Of a stretch of DNA of 64,000 nucleotides, positions 33,986 through 42,302 are shown piece after piece (the stretch's first letter is position 1; every line of letters begins with the position of its first letter). Origin of the DNA: Flavimaribacter sp039888615 (GTDB lineage: Bacteria; Pseudomonadota; Alphaproteobacteria; Rhizobiales; Rhizobiaceae); assembly GCA_039888615.1 (NCBI GenBank), contig JBDQQS010000009.1, one strand, 5' to 3'. The position numbers and the translations under genes are program-made. The notes beneath the pieces are model-generated. The model had not been told where the DNA came from. It searched no databases and saw only the letters and a list, made by a program, of their open reading frames with translations.

Positions 33986-34756
33986 TCAGAAGTTGTCTTT
34001 GCGTTTGCGTATCTCCGCGAAGACGGCGACATCGTCCGCATTGGCCATGCCGAGCACCTTTCGGATACCGGGATCGGAGGCCCGCAGGAACGGATTGGTT
34101 CGTTTTTCAAGGCCGATTGTTGTCGGAAGGGTGGGTTTGTCTTCAGCCCTGAGCGCCTCGATTTCCCGCACCCGGGTTGACAATTCCCCGTTGTCGGGAT
34201 CGACGGTCACCGCGAAGCGGGCGTTGGAGAGCGTATATTCGTGGCCGCAATAGACCTGCGTGTCATCCGGCAGGTCTGCAAGTTTCTGCAGCGAATTATA
34301 CATCTGGGGCGCTGTTCCTTCGAAGATCCGGCCGCAGCCCAGCGCAAACAGGGTGTCGGCCGCGAACACTGTCTTCGCGGCGGGAAAGTAATAGCTGATA
34401 TGGCCGAGTGTGTGGCCAGGCGTCTCGAGCACCTGAACCTCGAAGCTGCCGAAGGTGAACATATCGCCCTGGCCAACCGGTTTGTCGATGCCCGGAATCT
34501 TCTTGGCTTCACCGGCCGGACCGATGATCGTCACCCCGAATTCTTTCTTCAACGCCTTGTTCGCGTCCACATGATCCTGATGGTGATGCGTCGTCAGGAT
34601 GTGGGTCAGCTTCCAGCCAGTGCGCTCAAGCGCCTCGAGGATCGGCCCTTCCTGGGGCGCGTCGATCGAGGCGGTGTCTCCGGTTTTCGGATCATGGATC
34701 AGAACGCAGAAATTGTCGCTCCGGCAGATGAACTGTTCGATTTGCAATTGCGGCAA
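33986..34756 (-). CDS. gloB: Hydroxyacylglutathione hydrolase (glyoxalase II)
   Basis: Zinc metallo-beta-lactamase-fold enzyme that hydrolyses S-lactoylglutathione to D-lactate and glutathione. 256 residues; metal motif THHHQDH (56-62), further ligands in ETPGHTLGHISYY and CGHEYTLSNARFA, and the C-terminal glutathione-binding part (RKRKDNF end). TTG start at 34756 is supported by a near-perfect SD, AGGAGG, five bases upstream, and by alignment with the usual N-terminus (EQFICRSDNFCVLIHD). Divergent from the methyltransferase gene at 34856, a neighbourhood common in rhizobia. Confidence 0.96.
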   Translation of the reverse strand: MPQLQIEQFICRSDNFCVLIHDPKTGDTASIDAPQEGPILEALERTGWKLTHILTTHHHQDHVDANKALKKEFGVTIIGPAGEAKKIPGIDKPVGQGDMFTFGSFEVQVLETPGHTLGHISYYFPAAKTVFAADTLFALGCGRIFEGTAPQMYNSLQKLADLPDDTQVYCGHEYTLSNARFAVTVDPDNGELSTRVREIEALRAEDKPTLPTTIGLEKRTNPFLRASDPGIRKVLGMANADDVAVFAEIRKRKDNF

Positions 34757-34855
34757 AGCGTCCTCCTGTGTTGTATCATGCGAACTTCATGCATGTATGC
34801 AACATGCAGACGATAACTTCAAACTGCTGTTTTACCGCCATGGTGGGCGTCATCT

Positions 34856-35629
34856 ATGCACACAGATATTGTTGAACTGAGACAGTTTTATCAGTCCCAT
34901 CTTGGTCGTTTGGCGCGCAATGCAATAACCATGGCCCTTTCAACGCTTTGGGTATCCCTGCCTGACGAGCGCCTTATGGGGCTAGGCTACACGACGCCCT
35001 ATCTCGACCGGTTCGGTACGGACGCCGAGCGCAGGCTGGCCTTCATGCCGGCCGGCCAGGGAGCGGTTCGCTGGCCGTCCCAGAAGGCGTGCGCTACGGC
35101 GCTGGTCTTCGACGAGGAATTGCCACTGCCGGATTCCGCCCTCGATCGAATCCTGATGGTCCATGCGCTGGAATTCGCTGAGAGTCCGCGCGAAACCCTG
35201 ATGGAGGCCTGGCGGGTGCTGTCCCCGGGCGGGCGGTTGGTGATCGTGGCGCCGAACCGAAGAGGCGTATGGGCGCGGATGGAACACACGCCATTCGGAT
35301 CCGGCACGCCCTATTCGCGCAATCAGCTGACGCGCCTTCTGCGCGACGCGAATTTCACGCCGGAAGCCTATTCCGAGGCGTTGATGTTCCCGCCGTCGCG
35401 GTGGCGCTCGATACTGAGCGTCACGCGTACCCTTGAACGGGCCGGTCGGCGCTATTGGCCTTTCCTGAGCGGTGTGGTGATCATCGAGGCGCAGAAGCGG
35501 TTATATCAGGGTCTGCCTGTCGCAGAACGCAGCTCGCGGCGCGTTTTCGTTCCGGTGCTCGCGCCGCAGGGCGTAACACGGGTTCAGCGGATCAAGGCAA
35601 AACCGGAAGGCAACGCCCACTTAGTTTGA
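34856..35629 (+). CDS. Class I SAM-dependent methyltransferase
   Basis: 257 residues of the Methyltransf_11 type, but degenerate at the N-terminal SAM-binding site: a canonical GxGxG loop is not visible, while the later LPLPDSALDRILMVHALEFAESP (motif II/III region) and LSPGGRLVIVAPNR (post-III) are clear. C-terminal third is Arg-rich (ERAGRRYWPFLSG). ATG 34856. Divergent from gloB and conserved beside it in related genomes as far as I recall. It overlaps the convergent protease gene by nine bases. Substrate unknown. Confidence 0.85.
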   Translation: MHTDIVELRQFYQSHLGRLARNAITMALSTLWVSLPDERLMGLGYTTPYLDRFGTDAERRLAFMPAGQGAVRWPSQKACATALVFDEELPLPDSALDRILMVHALEFAESPRETLMEAWRVLSPGGRLVIVAPNRRGVWARMEHTPFGSGTPYSRNQLTRLLRDANFTPEAYSEALMFPPSRWRSILSVTRTLERAGRRYWPFLSGVVIIEAQKRLYQGLPVAERSSRRVFVPVLAPQGVTRVQRIKAKPEGNAHLV

Positions 35630-37201
35630 AGGCGCTTCCAGAAGCTTGCGGACCTCGCTCGCCGGTACGCCGAGATTGGATCCGCCATATTCCGGCAGGA
35701 TCGCCGAATTGACGGCGATCACTTCGCCGTTGATATCGAGAACAGGCCCGCCGCTGCCGCCTCGCGTCGTTTCTGCGTCATAGGCGATGATCCCTTCGGA
35801 AACTCTGGCGACGATGCCGCGGCTGGCAAGCGGTTCGATGTGGCCGCTTTCAGCGAGACGCGCCGCCACGTCCCAGAAGCCGGTTTCTCCGAGTGTTTTC
35901 AGGTTTTCCACAAATCGGTTGCCCGCCTGAACGAGCAACGCCTTTAGGCCTGTCGGGTATCCCATCAAAATAATGGCGTCGCCCGGTAGCGCTTGCCGTT
36001 CGGACAGGACGAGGCCGTTCGTTTCCCGCGAAAGATTGGCGGTTTCCAGCAGAGCGATGTCCGCGGTTTCGCTGACACGCACGACCGCAAGATCCATTAT
36101 ATTGGAATCGCCGGGCGCATAGGCCAGAAACCGGATCATTACCGGCTCCAGACCGCTTGCCCCGAGTGTCTCGATATTCGCGTCATTTTGCCATGGGACG
36201 CCGATATGCCGATTGGTGACGATGAGGGGGTCGCTTCCGACAAAAAAGCCGGAGCCGGTGAATTGACGTTCGGCGACCGGGCCGTCGCCTTCCAATGATA
36301 GCAACGGCAATCCGTTCGGAAGTGTCAGCGGCGCGCCATCGGGGCCGATAACCTGCCGCAGCATGCGTCCGTCAGACGTATTGCGAAATCCGTAGGCGCC
36401 CTGGATGAAAACCACTGCGGAGCGGGCCGCGGCTATGATTTCAGTGCTCGCCGTCGAACGTCGTTCGATTTCGGAGACCCGCTCGGAAGTGACGCCGATA
36501 CGACTTTCAAAGTCACTCTGAAGTGTTTCCAGGTCTTGCGGAGTTATGGCCTCCTGGCGAGAACGGGCGAGCACACGGGAGAAATGTTCGAGTTCCGCCA
36601 CGCCGCTTTCAATCTGTAGCCGCTGCAATTCGTTCATGCGGTATTGCTGGAAGACGAGAAAGCCGAGCGCAGCGATGCTTATGAGCATCGCTATCCGGAA
36701 AAGCACCGTGGTATCGCTCGTCAGGCGGCGCGCTGTCTGGCTGCAGGATCGCATGAGCCTTACCGCCACAGGCCGCCGACTGTTGCGGAAATAGGCGGCC
36801 GTGTCGCTGAAGATGCTGGCGACGCTGTCATGCATCTTGCGGCTGTTCGCATAGAGGTAATAGCGCGACATCGGTCCGTTCTCGCCGAACTCGATCATGT
36901 CGTGATGCCTGAGCAACTGGGCGCTGGCCGGTTGTCCGTTGATCCACAATGGACGGCCGTCAACCGCCTCGATTGAATAATGGTTGCTGTCTGACCGTTT
37001 GAGACGCGCAACAGGCTCAGGCGTTCGGCGGTCCTTGTCCGAGGCCATGCAGATACGGCCGTCGGTGCGTAATCCGAGTTCGATTTCCGGTTGCCAGAGC
37101 CACGACACCGAACCGCGCGAGGGGCCGGTCAGGTGCTCGAGAGCCGCCACCGCCTGCGTGTCTTCCAGATCGATCGTGCCTTTCGACGCCTCGGCTTCCA
37201 T
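35621..37201 (-). CDS. FHA-like, membrane-anchored trypsin-like serine protease
   Basis: 526 residues from ATG 37201, which has AGGAAAGG just upstream; a GTG at 37252 would add 17 residues reading into a repeat element. Order: FHA-like region (about 60-118; NHYSIEAVDGRPLWING, lacking the canonical GR and SR of phosphopeptide-binding FHA), one membrane helix (about 166-185), coiled coil (about 188-250), then a DegP/trypsin-like protease domain with His332 (VTNRHIG), Asp370 (NIMDLAVV) and Ser483 (RGGSGGPVL). The N-terminal part should be cytoplasmic and the protease periplasmic. No PDZ domain is seen. It could transmit a cytoplasmic signal to an envelope protease; that is inference. Confidence 0.88.
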   Translation of the reverse strand: MEAEASKGTIDLEDTQAVAALEHLTGPSRGSVSWLWQPEIELGLRTDGRICMASDKDRRTPEPVARLKRSDSNHYSIEAVDGRPLWINGQPASAQLLRHHDMIEFGENGPMSRYYLYANSRKMHDSVASIFSDTAAYFRNSRRPVAVRLMRSCSQTARRLTSDTTVLFRIAMLISIAALGFLVFQQYRMNELQRLQIESGVAELEHFSRVLARSRQEAITPQDLETLQSDFESRIGVTSERVSEIERRSTASTEIIAAARSAVVFIQGAYGFRNTSDGRMLRQVIGPDGAPLTLPNGLPLLSLEGDGPVAERQFTGSGFFVGSDPLIVTNRHIGVPWQNDANIETLGASGLEPVMIRFLAYAPGDSNIMDLAVVRVSETADIALLETANLSRETNGLVLSERQALPGDAIILMGYPTGLKALLVQAGNRFVENLKTLGETGFWDVAARLAESGHIEPLASRGIVARVSEGIIAYDAETTRGGSGGPVLDINGEVIAVNSAILPEYGGSNLGVPASEVRKLLEAPSN

Positions 37202-37211
37202 TGCCTTTCCT

Positions 37212-37289
37212 GCTAGTGCCCCGAATCTGAAGTTCGTTACATCCTGCAGCACGATTTATTCGAACTTCACATTCGATAAGGGCACTAGC
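37212..37289. repeat. Palindromic MITE-like element A
   Basis: 78-base element with perfect 10-base terminal inverted repeats GCTAGTGCCC (37212-37221) and GGGCACTAGC (37280-37289) and an inner dyad TGAAGTTCG (37228-37236) / CGAACTTCA (37261-37269). It fills the region just upstream of the protease gene. Its interior resembles the reverse complement of element B: CTAGTG, then GA(A/T)T(C/T)TGAAGTT, then TTACAT and GCAGC in the same order. No open frame. Confidence 0.75.
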
Positions 37290-37300
37290 AAGATAATGAT

Positions 37301-37380
37301 TCTAGTGTGGTTTACGGATTTGAAGTTCCTGTATGAGACAGCTGCTACAATGTAAGCAACTTCAAATCCACCACACTAGA
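37301..37380. repeat. Palindromic MITE-like element B
   Basis: 80-base element with perfect 10-base terminal inverted repeats TCTAGTGTGG (37301-37310) and CCACACTAGA (37371-37380) and an inner 12-base dyad GGATTTGAAGTT (37316-37327) / AACTTCAAATCC (37358-37369). Eleven bases separate it from element A. Its bottom strand reads parallel to element A, so the two look like diverged copies of one mobile palindromic sequence inserted side by side between divergent genes. Confidence 0.78.
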
Positions 37381-37415
37381 GCGGAATGTCATAGATGTAG
37401 TGTATCGGGACGATC

Positions 37416-39089
37416 GTGCAAACTGCCGGGAGACAGTCATTGATCGAATACTTGCGCAAGGCTTTGGAAGTGTTCGCTGGCTGGCGCCAAGCCGTAGTCG
37501 TGGACCTGATGCGCCAACTCCGCTGGTCGTTCCTGCCGCCGCTTATGGTTTATCTCGCAGCCGGCGTTTCCGGCCTTACCGGCATCGTCGGCGCATTCTA
37601 CGTCAAGGAATATCTGGGCCTTTCAGCAGCCTTCATTGCCGGGCTCGCCTTCTGGGCGGGGCTGCCATGGGCGCTGAAGATGCCGCTCGGTCACCTTGTC
37701 GACCTGATCTGGCGATGGAAGTCCCTGCTTGTCTTTCTTGGCGCAGGGCTTATCGCGACCAGCCTGATGATCATGTACGCCATCGTGTCCTGGCCCTTGG
37801 ACATGGCGGCGATCATGCCGCTTGAAGCCTGGTATGTGGTCAGCCTGTTGCTCGCTCCCTGCGGCTACGTGATCCAGGATTCAGTCGCTGATGCGATGTC
37901 GGTCGAGGCCGTGCCAAAGGTCGACGAGGAGGGGCGCCCGTTCACCGAAGCGGCCCAGAAGGCGATGCACACGACGATGCAGACCCTCGGACGCATTGCG
38001 TTGATCAGCGGCCTCGTCGCGGTCGCGGCCCTCAACATCTTCATGTTCTCAGGCATCGAGAGCATGGATGAAGGCCAGAAGACGGACACCTACGCCCGTA
38101 TCTATCTCTATGCACTGGTCATCCCTGTTATCTCGATTTCCGGCGTTATTCTTGCAGAGTTTATTCGCCACCGCCGTCGACGCGCCTTTCTTGAACAGGG
38201 CATGGACGAGGAAAGCATCAGCGATCTCCTCGACCGCCCCGACGAGAATGTCGAGCCGAATTACTGGTTTTTCGGCGGCGGCCTCGCCTTCGTCGCGCTC
38301 ACCTTGACCGTCGGCCTGTCCGATCTTGCCTGGTCACAGGAGATTGTCTTCGCCGGCTCAATGATCATCGTCCTGATACTGATGCGCCAATTGATCGCCG
38401 TGCTCGAACCCGACCGGGCGCGTATTCTGGTCGGCACAGCGATCATTATCTTCGTTTTTCGCGCCGTGCCTTTGCCCGGTCCCGGGGCAACCTGGTTTCA
38501 AATCGATGTCCTCGGCTTCGATCAGCAGTTCCTTTCGATCCTCTCGTTGATTGTTTCGCTTCTGACGCTTGCCGGAATGATCGTCCTGCGCCCGCTGATG
38601 GCGTCGCATTCGATCGTCTATATCGTCGCGTTGCTGACGCTGGCGTCTGGCATTCTTTCATTGCCGAATATCGGATTGTATTACGGGGTTCAGGAATGGA
38701 CCGCGCGCCTGACCGGAGGCGTGGTCGACGCGCGCTTCATCGCCATCATGGATACGGCGCTGGAATCGCCACTGGGCCAGGTAGCGATGATTCCGATGCT
38801 CGCCTGGATCGCGCGCAACGCACCGGCGGAACTCAAGGCGACTTTCTTCGCGGTGATGGCGTCGTTCACCAATCTGGCTTTATCTGCAAGCAGCCTCTTT
38901 ACCCGTCATCTCAACGAGATATTCGTCGTGACACGCGAGGTGACGGATCGCGAGACAGGCGCGATCGTCACGGCCGCGGATTACAATCAGCTCGGCGTTC
39001 TGCTTATCCTGGTCGCGACGATCTCGGTCGTGGCGCCGCTGCTAGCGATATTCATCGTGCAGATGTCGCCGCTGCGGACAAACGAATAG
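37416..39089 (+). CDS. MFS / BT1-like multi-pass transporter
   Basis: 557-residue polytopic protein with about 12-14 membrane segments in two bundles, separated by a cytoplasmic loop (about residues 245-280) carrying RHRRRRAFLEQGMDEESI. The early APCGYVIQDSVADAMSVEAVP segment resembles the D/E-rich motif of BT1/folate-biopterin transporters within the MFS. The start is uncertain: GTG 37416 (GGGA six bases upstream) or TTG 37440 (GGGAG seven bases upstream). Substrate unknown. The two palindromic elements lie directly upstream and may carry or disturb its promoter. Confidence 0.85.
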   Translation: MQTAGRQSLIEYLRKALEVFAGWRQAVVVDLMRQLRWSFLPPLMVYLAAGVSGLTGIVGAFYVKEYLGLSAAFIAGLAFWAGLPWALKMPLGHLVDLIWRWKSLLVFLGAGLIATSLMIMYAIVSWPLDMAAIMPLEAWYVVSLLLAPCGYVIQDSVADAMSVEAVPKVDEEGRPFTEAAQKAMHTTMQTLGRIALISGLVAVAALNIFMFSGIESMDEGQKTDTYARIYLYALVIPVISISGVILAEFIRHRRRRAFLEQGMDEESISDLLDRPDENVEPNYWFFGGGLAFVALTLTVGLSDLAWSQEIVFAGSMIIVLILMRQLIAVLEPDRARILVGTAIIIFVFRAVPLPGPGATWFQIDVLGFDQQFLSILSLIVSLLTLAGMIVLRPLMASHSIVYIVALLTLASGILSLPNIGLYYGVQEWTARLTGGVVDARFIAIMDTALESPLGQVAMIPMLAWIARNAPAELKATFFAVMASFTNLALSASSLFTRHLNEIFVVTREVTDRETGAIVTAADYNQLGVLLILVATISVVAPLLAIFIVQMSPLRTNE

Positions 39090-39092
39090 CCG

Positions 39093-39305
39093 TCAGATTG
39101 ACGGACGTTCAACGCCTTTTGCTTCGAACTCAGCCTCGAGACGTTTCTCAAGTTCTACGAGATCCTGGGGCAGAGGCTGGCCCGTCGCGCGAAGCTGACT
39201 CAATTCCATATGGATCTGAAGCAGCAATTCGCGGGTGTCCTCCGGCTGGTTCTCCATATCGACGAACATCATGTTCAATCGTGTAATCAGGTCTTCAAAA
39301 ACCAT
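39093..39305 (-). CDS. Small conserved protein, unknown function
   Basis: 70-residue soluble, acidic and helical protein: DLITRLNMMFVDMENQPEDT, a Leu-rich middle and a charged second helix (LVELEKRLEAEFEAKGVERP). ATG 39305 with GAGGAG upstream. It sounds like a small conserved rhizobial protein encoded near phaR, but I cannot name a family. It is 3 bases from the MFS stop in convergent orientation and 168 bases downstream of phaR on the same strand; CTTGAC in that gap may be the -35 of its own promoter, though no good -10 follows. Confidence 0.72.
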   Translation of the reverse strand: MVFEDLITRLNMMFVDMENQPEDTRELLLQIHMELSQLRATGQPLPQDLVELEKRLEAEFEAKGVERPSI

Positions 39306-39473
39306 GCCGCAGGCATCTCCTCTTGCGCAGGTTGACGGGTCGCGACGTTTGTCAGCTTTTCAGCCAATGTCAAGACGCAGCCCGCCTGCCGTTTAATGTT
39401 GGTCACGTTCAAGTTTGGCTGCCCATCGACGCAGCCTGCTGTCTGAGAATTCCGACCAATAATCGCGCGGGCT

Positions 39474-40067
39474 TCAGTCGCCCAGTGAATCCAGTTTTTC
39501 CTGGAGTGAGCGCAACTGGTCTTTCAGGTCCTGAATATCCTGATTGCCCGATTTGGATTTGGGGCTGCTGGCGGGTGTGTTCCCGGCGGTCTTTGCAAAT
39601 GGCGAAAACATCTGCATGGCCTGCTGGAACATCTCGGTGTTGCGGCGCACCTGGTCCTCGACCATCTGTATCGGCGCCTGCATGTTGCGCGTGATCGGCG
39701 TTTCGCCAAAAGCCTTGGTGAGCTGTTCGCGCATCTGCTCTTGCTGGGCGCCGAAGGCGCTCATGGAATGCTCCAGATAACTCGGAACCAGCATTTGCAT
39801 CTGGTCGCCATAATAGGTGATGAGTTGTCGCAGAAAGGAGACAGGCAAGAGCGTGTTGCCGGTCTTCGATTCCTGTTCGAAGATGATCTGGGTGAGCACA
39901 GAATGCGTGATGTCTTCACCGGACTTGGCGTCGATGACCACAAAATCGTCGCCATCCTTCACCATGACCGCCAGATCATCGAGCGTCACATAGGTGCTCG
40001 TGCCGGTGTTATAGAGCCGCCGGTTGGCGTATTTTTTGATGACGGTCTGACCATCTACTTTGGTCAT
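39474..40067 (-). CDS. phaR: Polyhydroxyalkanoate synthesis repressor
   Basis: PhaR regulator, 197 residues: N-terminal DNA-binding domain (VIKKYANRRLYNTGTSTYVTL, about residues 8-70) and PHB-accumulation regulatory repeats (about 70-150), then a Gln/Pro-rich end with a short C-terminal coiled coil. PhaR senses PHB granules: free PhaR represses phasin genes and its own gene, and granule binding relieves this. ATG 40067 with a strong SD (GGAGG). Divergent from phaA, with a perfect dyad in the shared interval (40171-40188) overlapping the likely phaR promoter. Confidence 0.96.
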   Translation of the reverse strand: MTKVDGQTVIKKYANRRLYNTGTSTYVTLDDLAVMVKDGDDFVVIDAKSGEDITHSVLTQIIFEQESKTGNTLLPVSFLRQLITYYGDQMQMLVPSYLEHSMSAFGAQQEQMREQLTKAFGETPITRNMQAPIQMVEDQVRRNTEMFQQAMQMFSPFAKTAGNTPASSPKSKSGNQDIQDLKDQLRSLQEKLDSLGD

Positions 40068-40158
40068 TCACACGACCTCCCTGTCGGCGCTTCCCGGACT
40101 TCGGGCATGATACGGTATCCGTACAATAGACAACAGATGAACACGAGCCGAAAAAAAA

Positions 40159-40188
40159 GTATAGCATGTTTTGCACATTTTTGTGCAA
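40159..40188 (-). promoter_or_regulatory. Candidate phaR promoter with overlapping PhaR operator
   Basis: A perfect inverted repeat TTGCACA (40171-40177), TTTT, TGTGCAA (40182-40188) lies between phaR and phaA. On the minus strand TTGCAC (plus-strand 40183-40188), 18 bases, CTATAC (plus-strand 40159-40164) forms a reasonable promoter for phaR, so the dyad covers its -35 and spacer. TGC/GCA-rich dyads are the described PhaR targets in Paracoccus; autorepression is the simplest reading. phaA may respond to the same site. Confidence 0.55.
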
Positions 40189-40326
40189 CGCCGCAAAAGT
40201 TTTAGGCATAAGTGCCATGAAACCCGCGGGCGGATGACCGTCTGCGGCGGGAAGCCGGTTTGACTTCCTGACTGTCCTCGGTCAGTCTCAAACCACACAG
40301 TATAACCATCTTTATAGGGAAGAATC

Positions 40327-41508
40327 ATGTCAACACCATCAGTCGTCATCGCCAGCGCGGCGCGCACCGCGGTTGGTTCTTTCAATGGCGCGTTCGCGAA
40401 CGAACCCGCCCACAAATTGGGCGCGACTGCAATCTCCGGCGCGCTGGAGCGCGCGGGCGTGCAAGCTGCCGAGGTCAATGAGGTGATCATGGGGCAGATC
40501 CTGTCTGCCGGCGAGGGCCAGAATCCTGCCCGTCAGGCCGCCATGGCCGCCGGCATTCCGGCCGAAGCGACGGCTTGGGGACTGAACCAGCTCTGCGGAT
40601 CGGGCCTTCGCGCGGTCGCCGTTGGCATGCAGCAGATCGTCAGCGGAGACGCGGACATCATCGTTGCGGGTGGGCAGGAATCGATGTCCATGGCTCCGCA
40701 CGCCGCGCATTTACGCGCAGGCAAGAAGATGGGCGACCTGCAAATGATCGACACGATGATCAAGGACGGCCTGACCGACGCTTTCTATGGTTACCATATG
40801 GGCAATACGGCGGAGAATATCGCCTCTCGCTGGCAGCTGACCCGCGATGAGCAGGACACATTCGCCGTCGCGTCCCAGAATAAGGCGGAAGCCGCGCAGA
40901 AGGCTGGCCGTTTCGACGATGAGATCGTTCCCTATACCGTCAGCAGCCGCAAGGGCGACATCGTTGTCGACAAGGACGAATACATCCGCTACGGCGCATC
41001 GGTCGAACAAATGGCGAAGCTGCGCCCGGCCTTCGCCAAGGACGGCACGGTGACTGCCGCCAACGCTTCCGGAATTAACGACGGGGCGGGCGCAGCCGTC
41101 CTGATGAGCGAAGCGGAGGCGCAAAAGCGCGGGATCACGCCGATGGCGCGCATCGTTTCCTGGGCGACCGCAGGCGTCGACCCGCAAATCATGGGCACCG
41201 GCCCAATTCCCGCATCGCGCAAGGCGCTTGAGAAGGCGGGCTGGTCGATCGGCGATGTCGAGCTTGTCGAGGCCAACGAAGCGTTCGCGGCTCAGGCCTG
41301 CGCCGTCAACAAGGATCTTGGCTGGGATCCGGAGATCGTCAATGTGAATGGCGGCGCTATTGCAATCGGTCACCCGATTGGCGCGTCAGGCGCCCGAATT
41401 CTCAACACGCTGTTGTTTGAAATGCAGAGGCGCGAGGTCAAGAAGGGACTTGCCACCTTGTGCATCGGCGGCGGCATGGGCGTCGCAATGTGCGTTGAAC
41501 GGTTCTGA
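40327..41508 (+). CDS. phaA: Acetyl-CoA acetyltransferase
   Basis: Biosynthetic thiolase condensing two acetyl-CoA to acetoacetyl-CoA, first step of polyhydroxybutyrate synthesis. 393 residues, as in PhaA/PhbA. Catalytic residues: Cys90 (NQLCGSGLRAV), His349 (IGHPIGASG) and Cys379 (TLCIGGGMG). ATG 40327 with AGGGAAG upstream. phaB follows after 68 bases, and phaR is divergent, which together identify the PHB pathway rather than ketone degradation. The synthase phaC is not in the window. Confidence 0.97.
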   Translation: MSTPSVVIASAARTAVGSFNGAFANEPAHKLGATAISGALERAGVQAAEVNEVIMGQILSAGEGQNPARQAAMAAGIPAEATAWGLNQLCGSGLRAVAVGMQQIVSGDADIIVAGGQESMSMAPHAAHLRAGKKMGDLQMIDTMIKDGLTDAFYGYHMGNTAENIASRWQLTRDEQDTFAVASQNKAEAAQKAGRFDDEIVPYTVSSRKGDIVVDKDEYIRYGASVEQMAKLRPAFAKDGTVTAANASGINDGAGAAVLMSEAEAQKRGITPMARIVSWATAGVDPQIMGTGPIPASRKALEKAGWSIGDVELVEANEAFAAQACAVNKDLGWDPEIVNVNGGAIAIGHPIGASGARILNTLLFEMQRREVKKGLATLCIGGGMGVAMCVERF

Positions 41509-41576
41509 TAGTCAGTGCGGCGGAACGGCCTGACTGCCGTTTCGCCTCATCAATAAATTTGCAGGGAGAAAAAGCC

Positions 41577-42302
41577 ATGAGCAGGGTTGCAGTTGTTACG
41601 GGTGGGTCACGCGGGATTGGCGCCGCCATATCGGTCTGCCTGAAGGATGCAGGCTACAAGGTCGCCGCCAATTACGCCGGCAATGACGAAAAGGCCAAGG
41701 CATTCAACGAGGAAACCGGGATACCGGTCTACAAATGGGACGTCTCGAAATATGAGGCCTGCGTCGAAGGGCTTGCCAAAATCGAAGCTGATCTCGGACC
41801 CGTGGACGTACTGGTCAACAATGCCGGCATTACCCGCGACGCCATGTTCCACAAAATGACGCCGGAAAACTGGAACGATGTTATCAACACCAATCTGACC
41901 GGTCTGTTCAATATGACCCATCCGGTCTGGCCCGGCATGCGCGACCGCGGATTCGGGCGCATCATCAATATTTCTTCCATCAACGGTCAGAAAGGCCAAA
42001 TGGGGCAGGCCAACTATGCGGCTGCAAAGGCCGGTGACATTGGATTCACCAAGACGCTTGCCCAGGAGGGCGCGGCGAAGGGCATTACCGTAAACGCAAT
42101 ATGCCCCGGCTATATCGGCACGGAGATGGTGCGCGCGGTTCCCGAGAAGGTGCTCAACGAACGCATCCTGCCGCTAATTCCGGTTGGACGGTTGGGAGAG
42201 CCGGAAGAAATAGGGCGCTGTGTGGTCTTCCTCGCGTCCGACGACGCCGGCTTCGTGACCGGTTCCACGCTGTCCGCCAATGGCGGTCAATACATGACCT
42301 GA
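41577..42302 (+). CDS. phaB: Acetoacetyl-CoA reductase
   Basis: NADPH-dependent SDR that reduces acetoacetyl-CoA to (R)-3-hydroxybutyryl-CoA. 241 residues; TGGSRGIG (8-15), NNAG, Ser134 and the YAAAK pair Tyr147/Lys151. ATG 41577 with AGGGAG upstream; an earlier in-frame start would include the SD itself. The sequence NISSINGQKGQMGQANYAAA is diagnostic for PhaB against FabG. Second gene of phaAB; no terminator hairpin follows it. Confidence 0.97.
   Translation: MSRVAVVTGGSRGIGAAISVCLKDAGYKVAANYAGNDEKAKAFNEETGIPVYKWDVSKYEACVEGLAKIEADLGPVDVLVNNAGITRDAMFHKMTPENWNDVINTNLTGLFNMTHPVWPGMRDRGFGRIINISSINGQKGQMGQANYAAAKAGDIGFTKTLAQEGAAKGITVNAICPGYIGTEMVRAVPEKVLNERILPLIPVGRLGEPEEIGRCVVFLASDDAGFVTGSTLSANGGQYMT

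Noticed and set aside
32941..34152. 403-codon plus-strand frame overlapping the DMT transporter in another frame
   Set aside because: The DMT frame shows ten clean membrane segments; this one is Arg-rich with no pattern.
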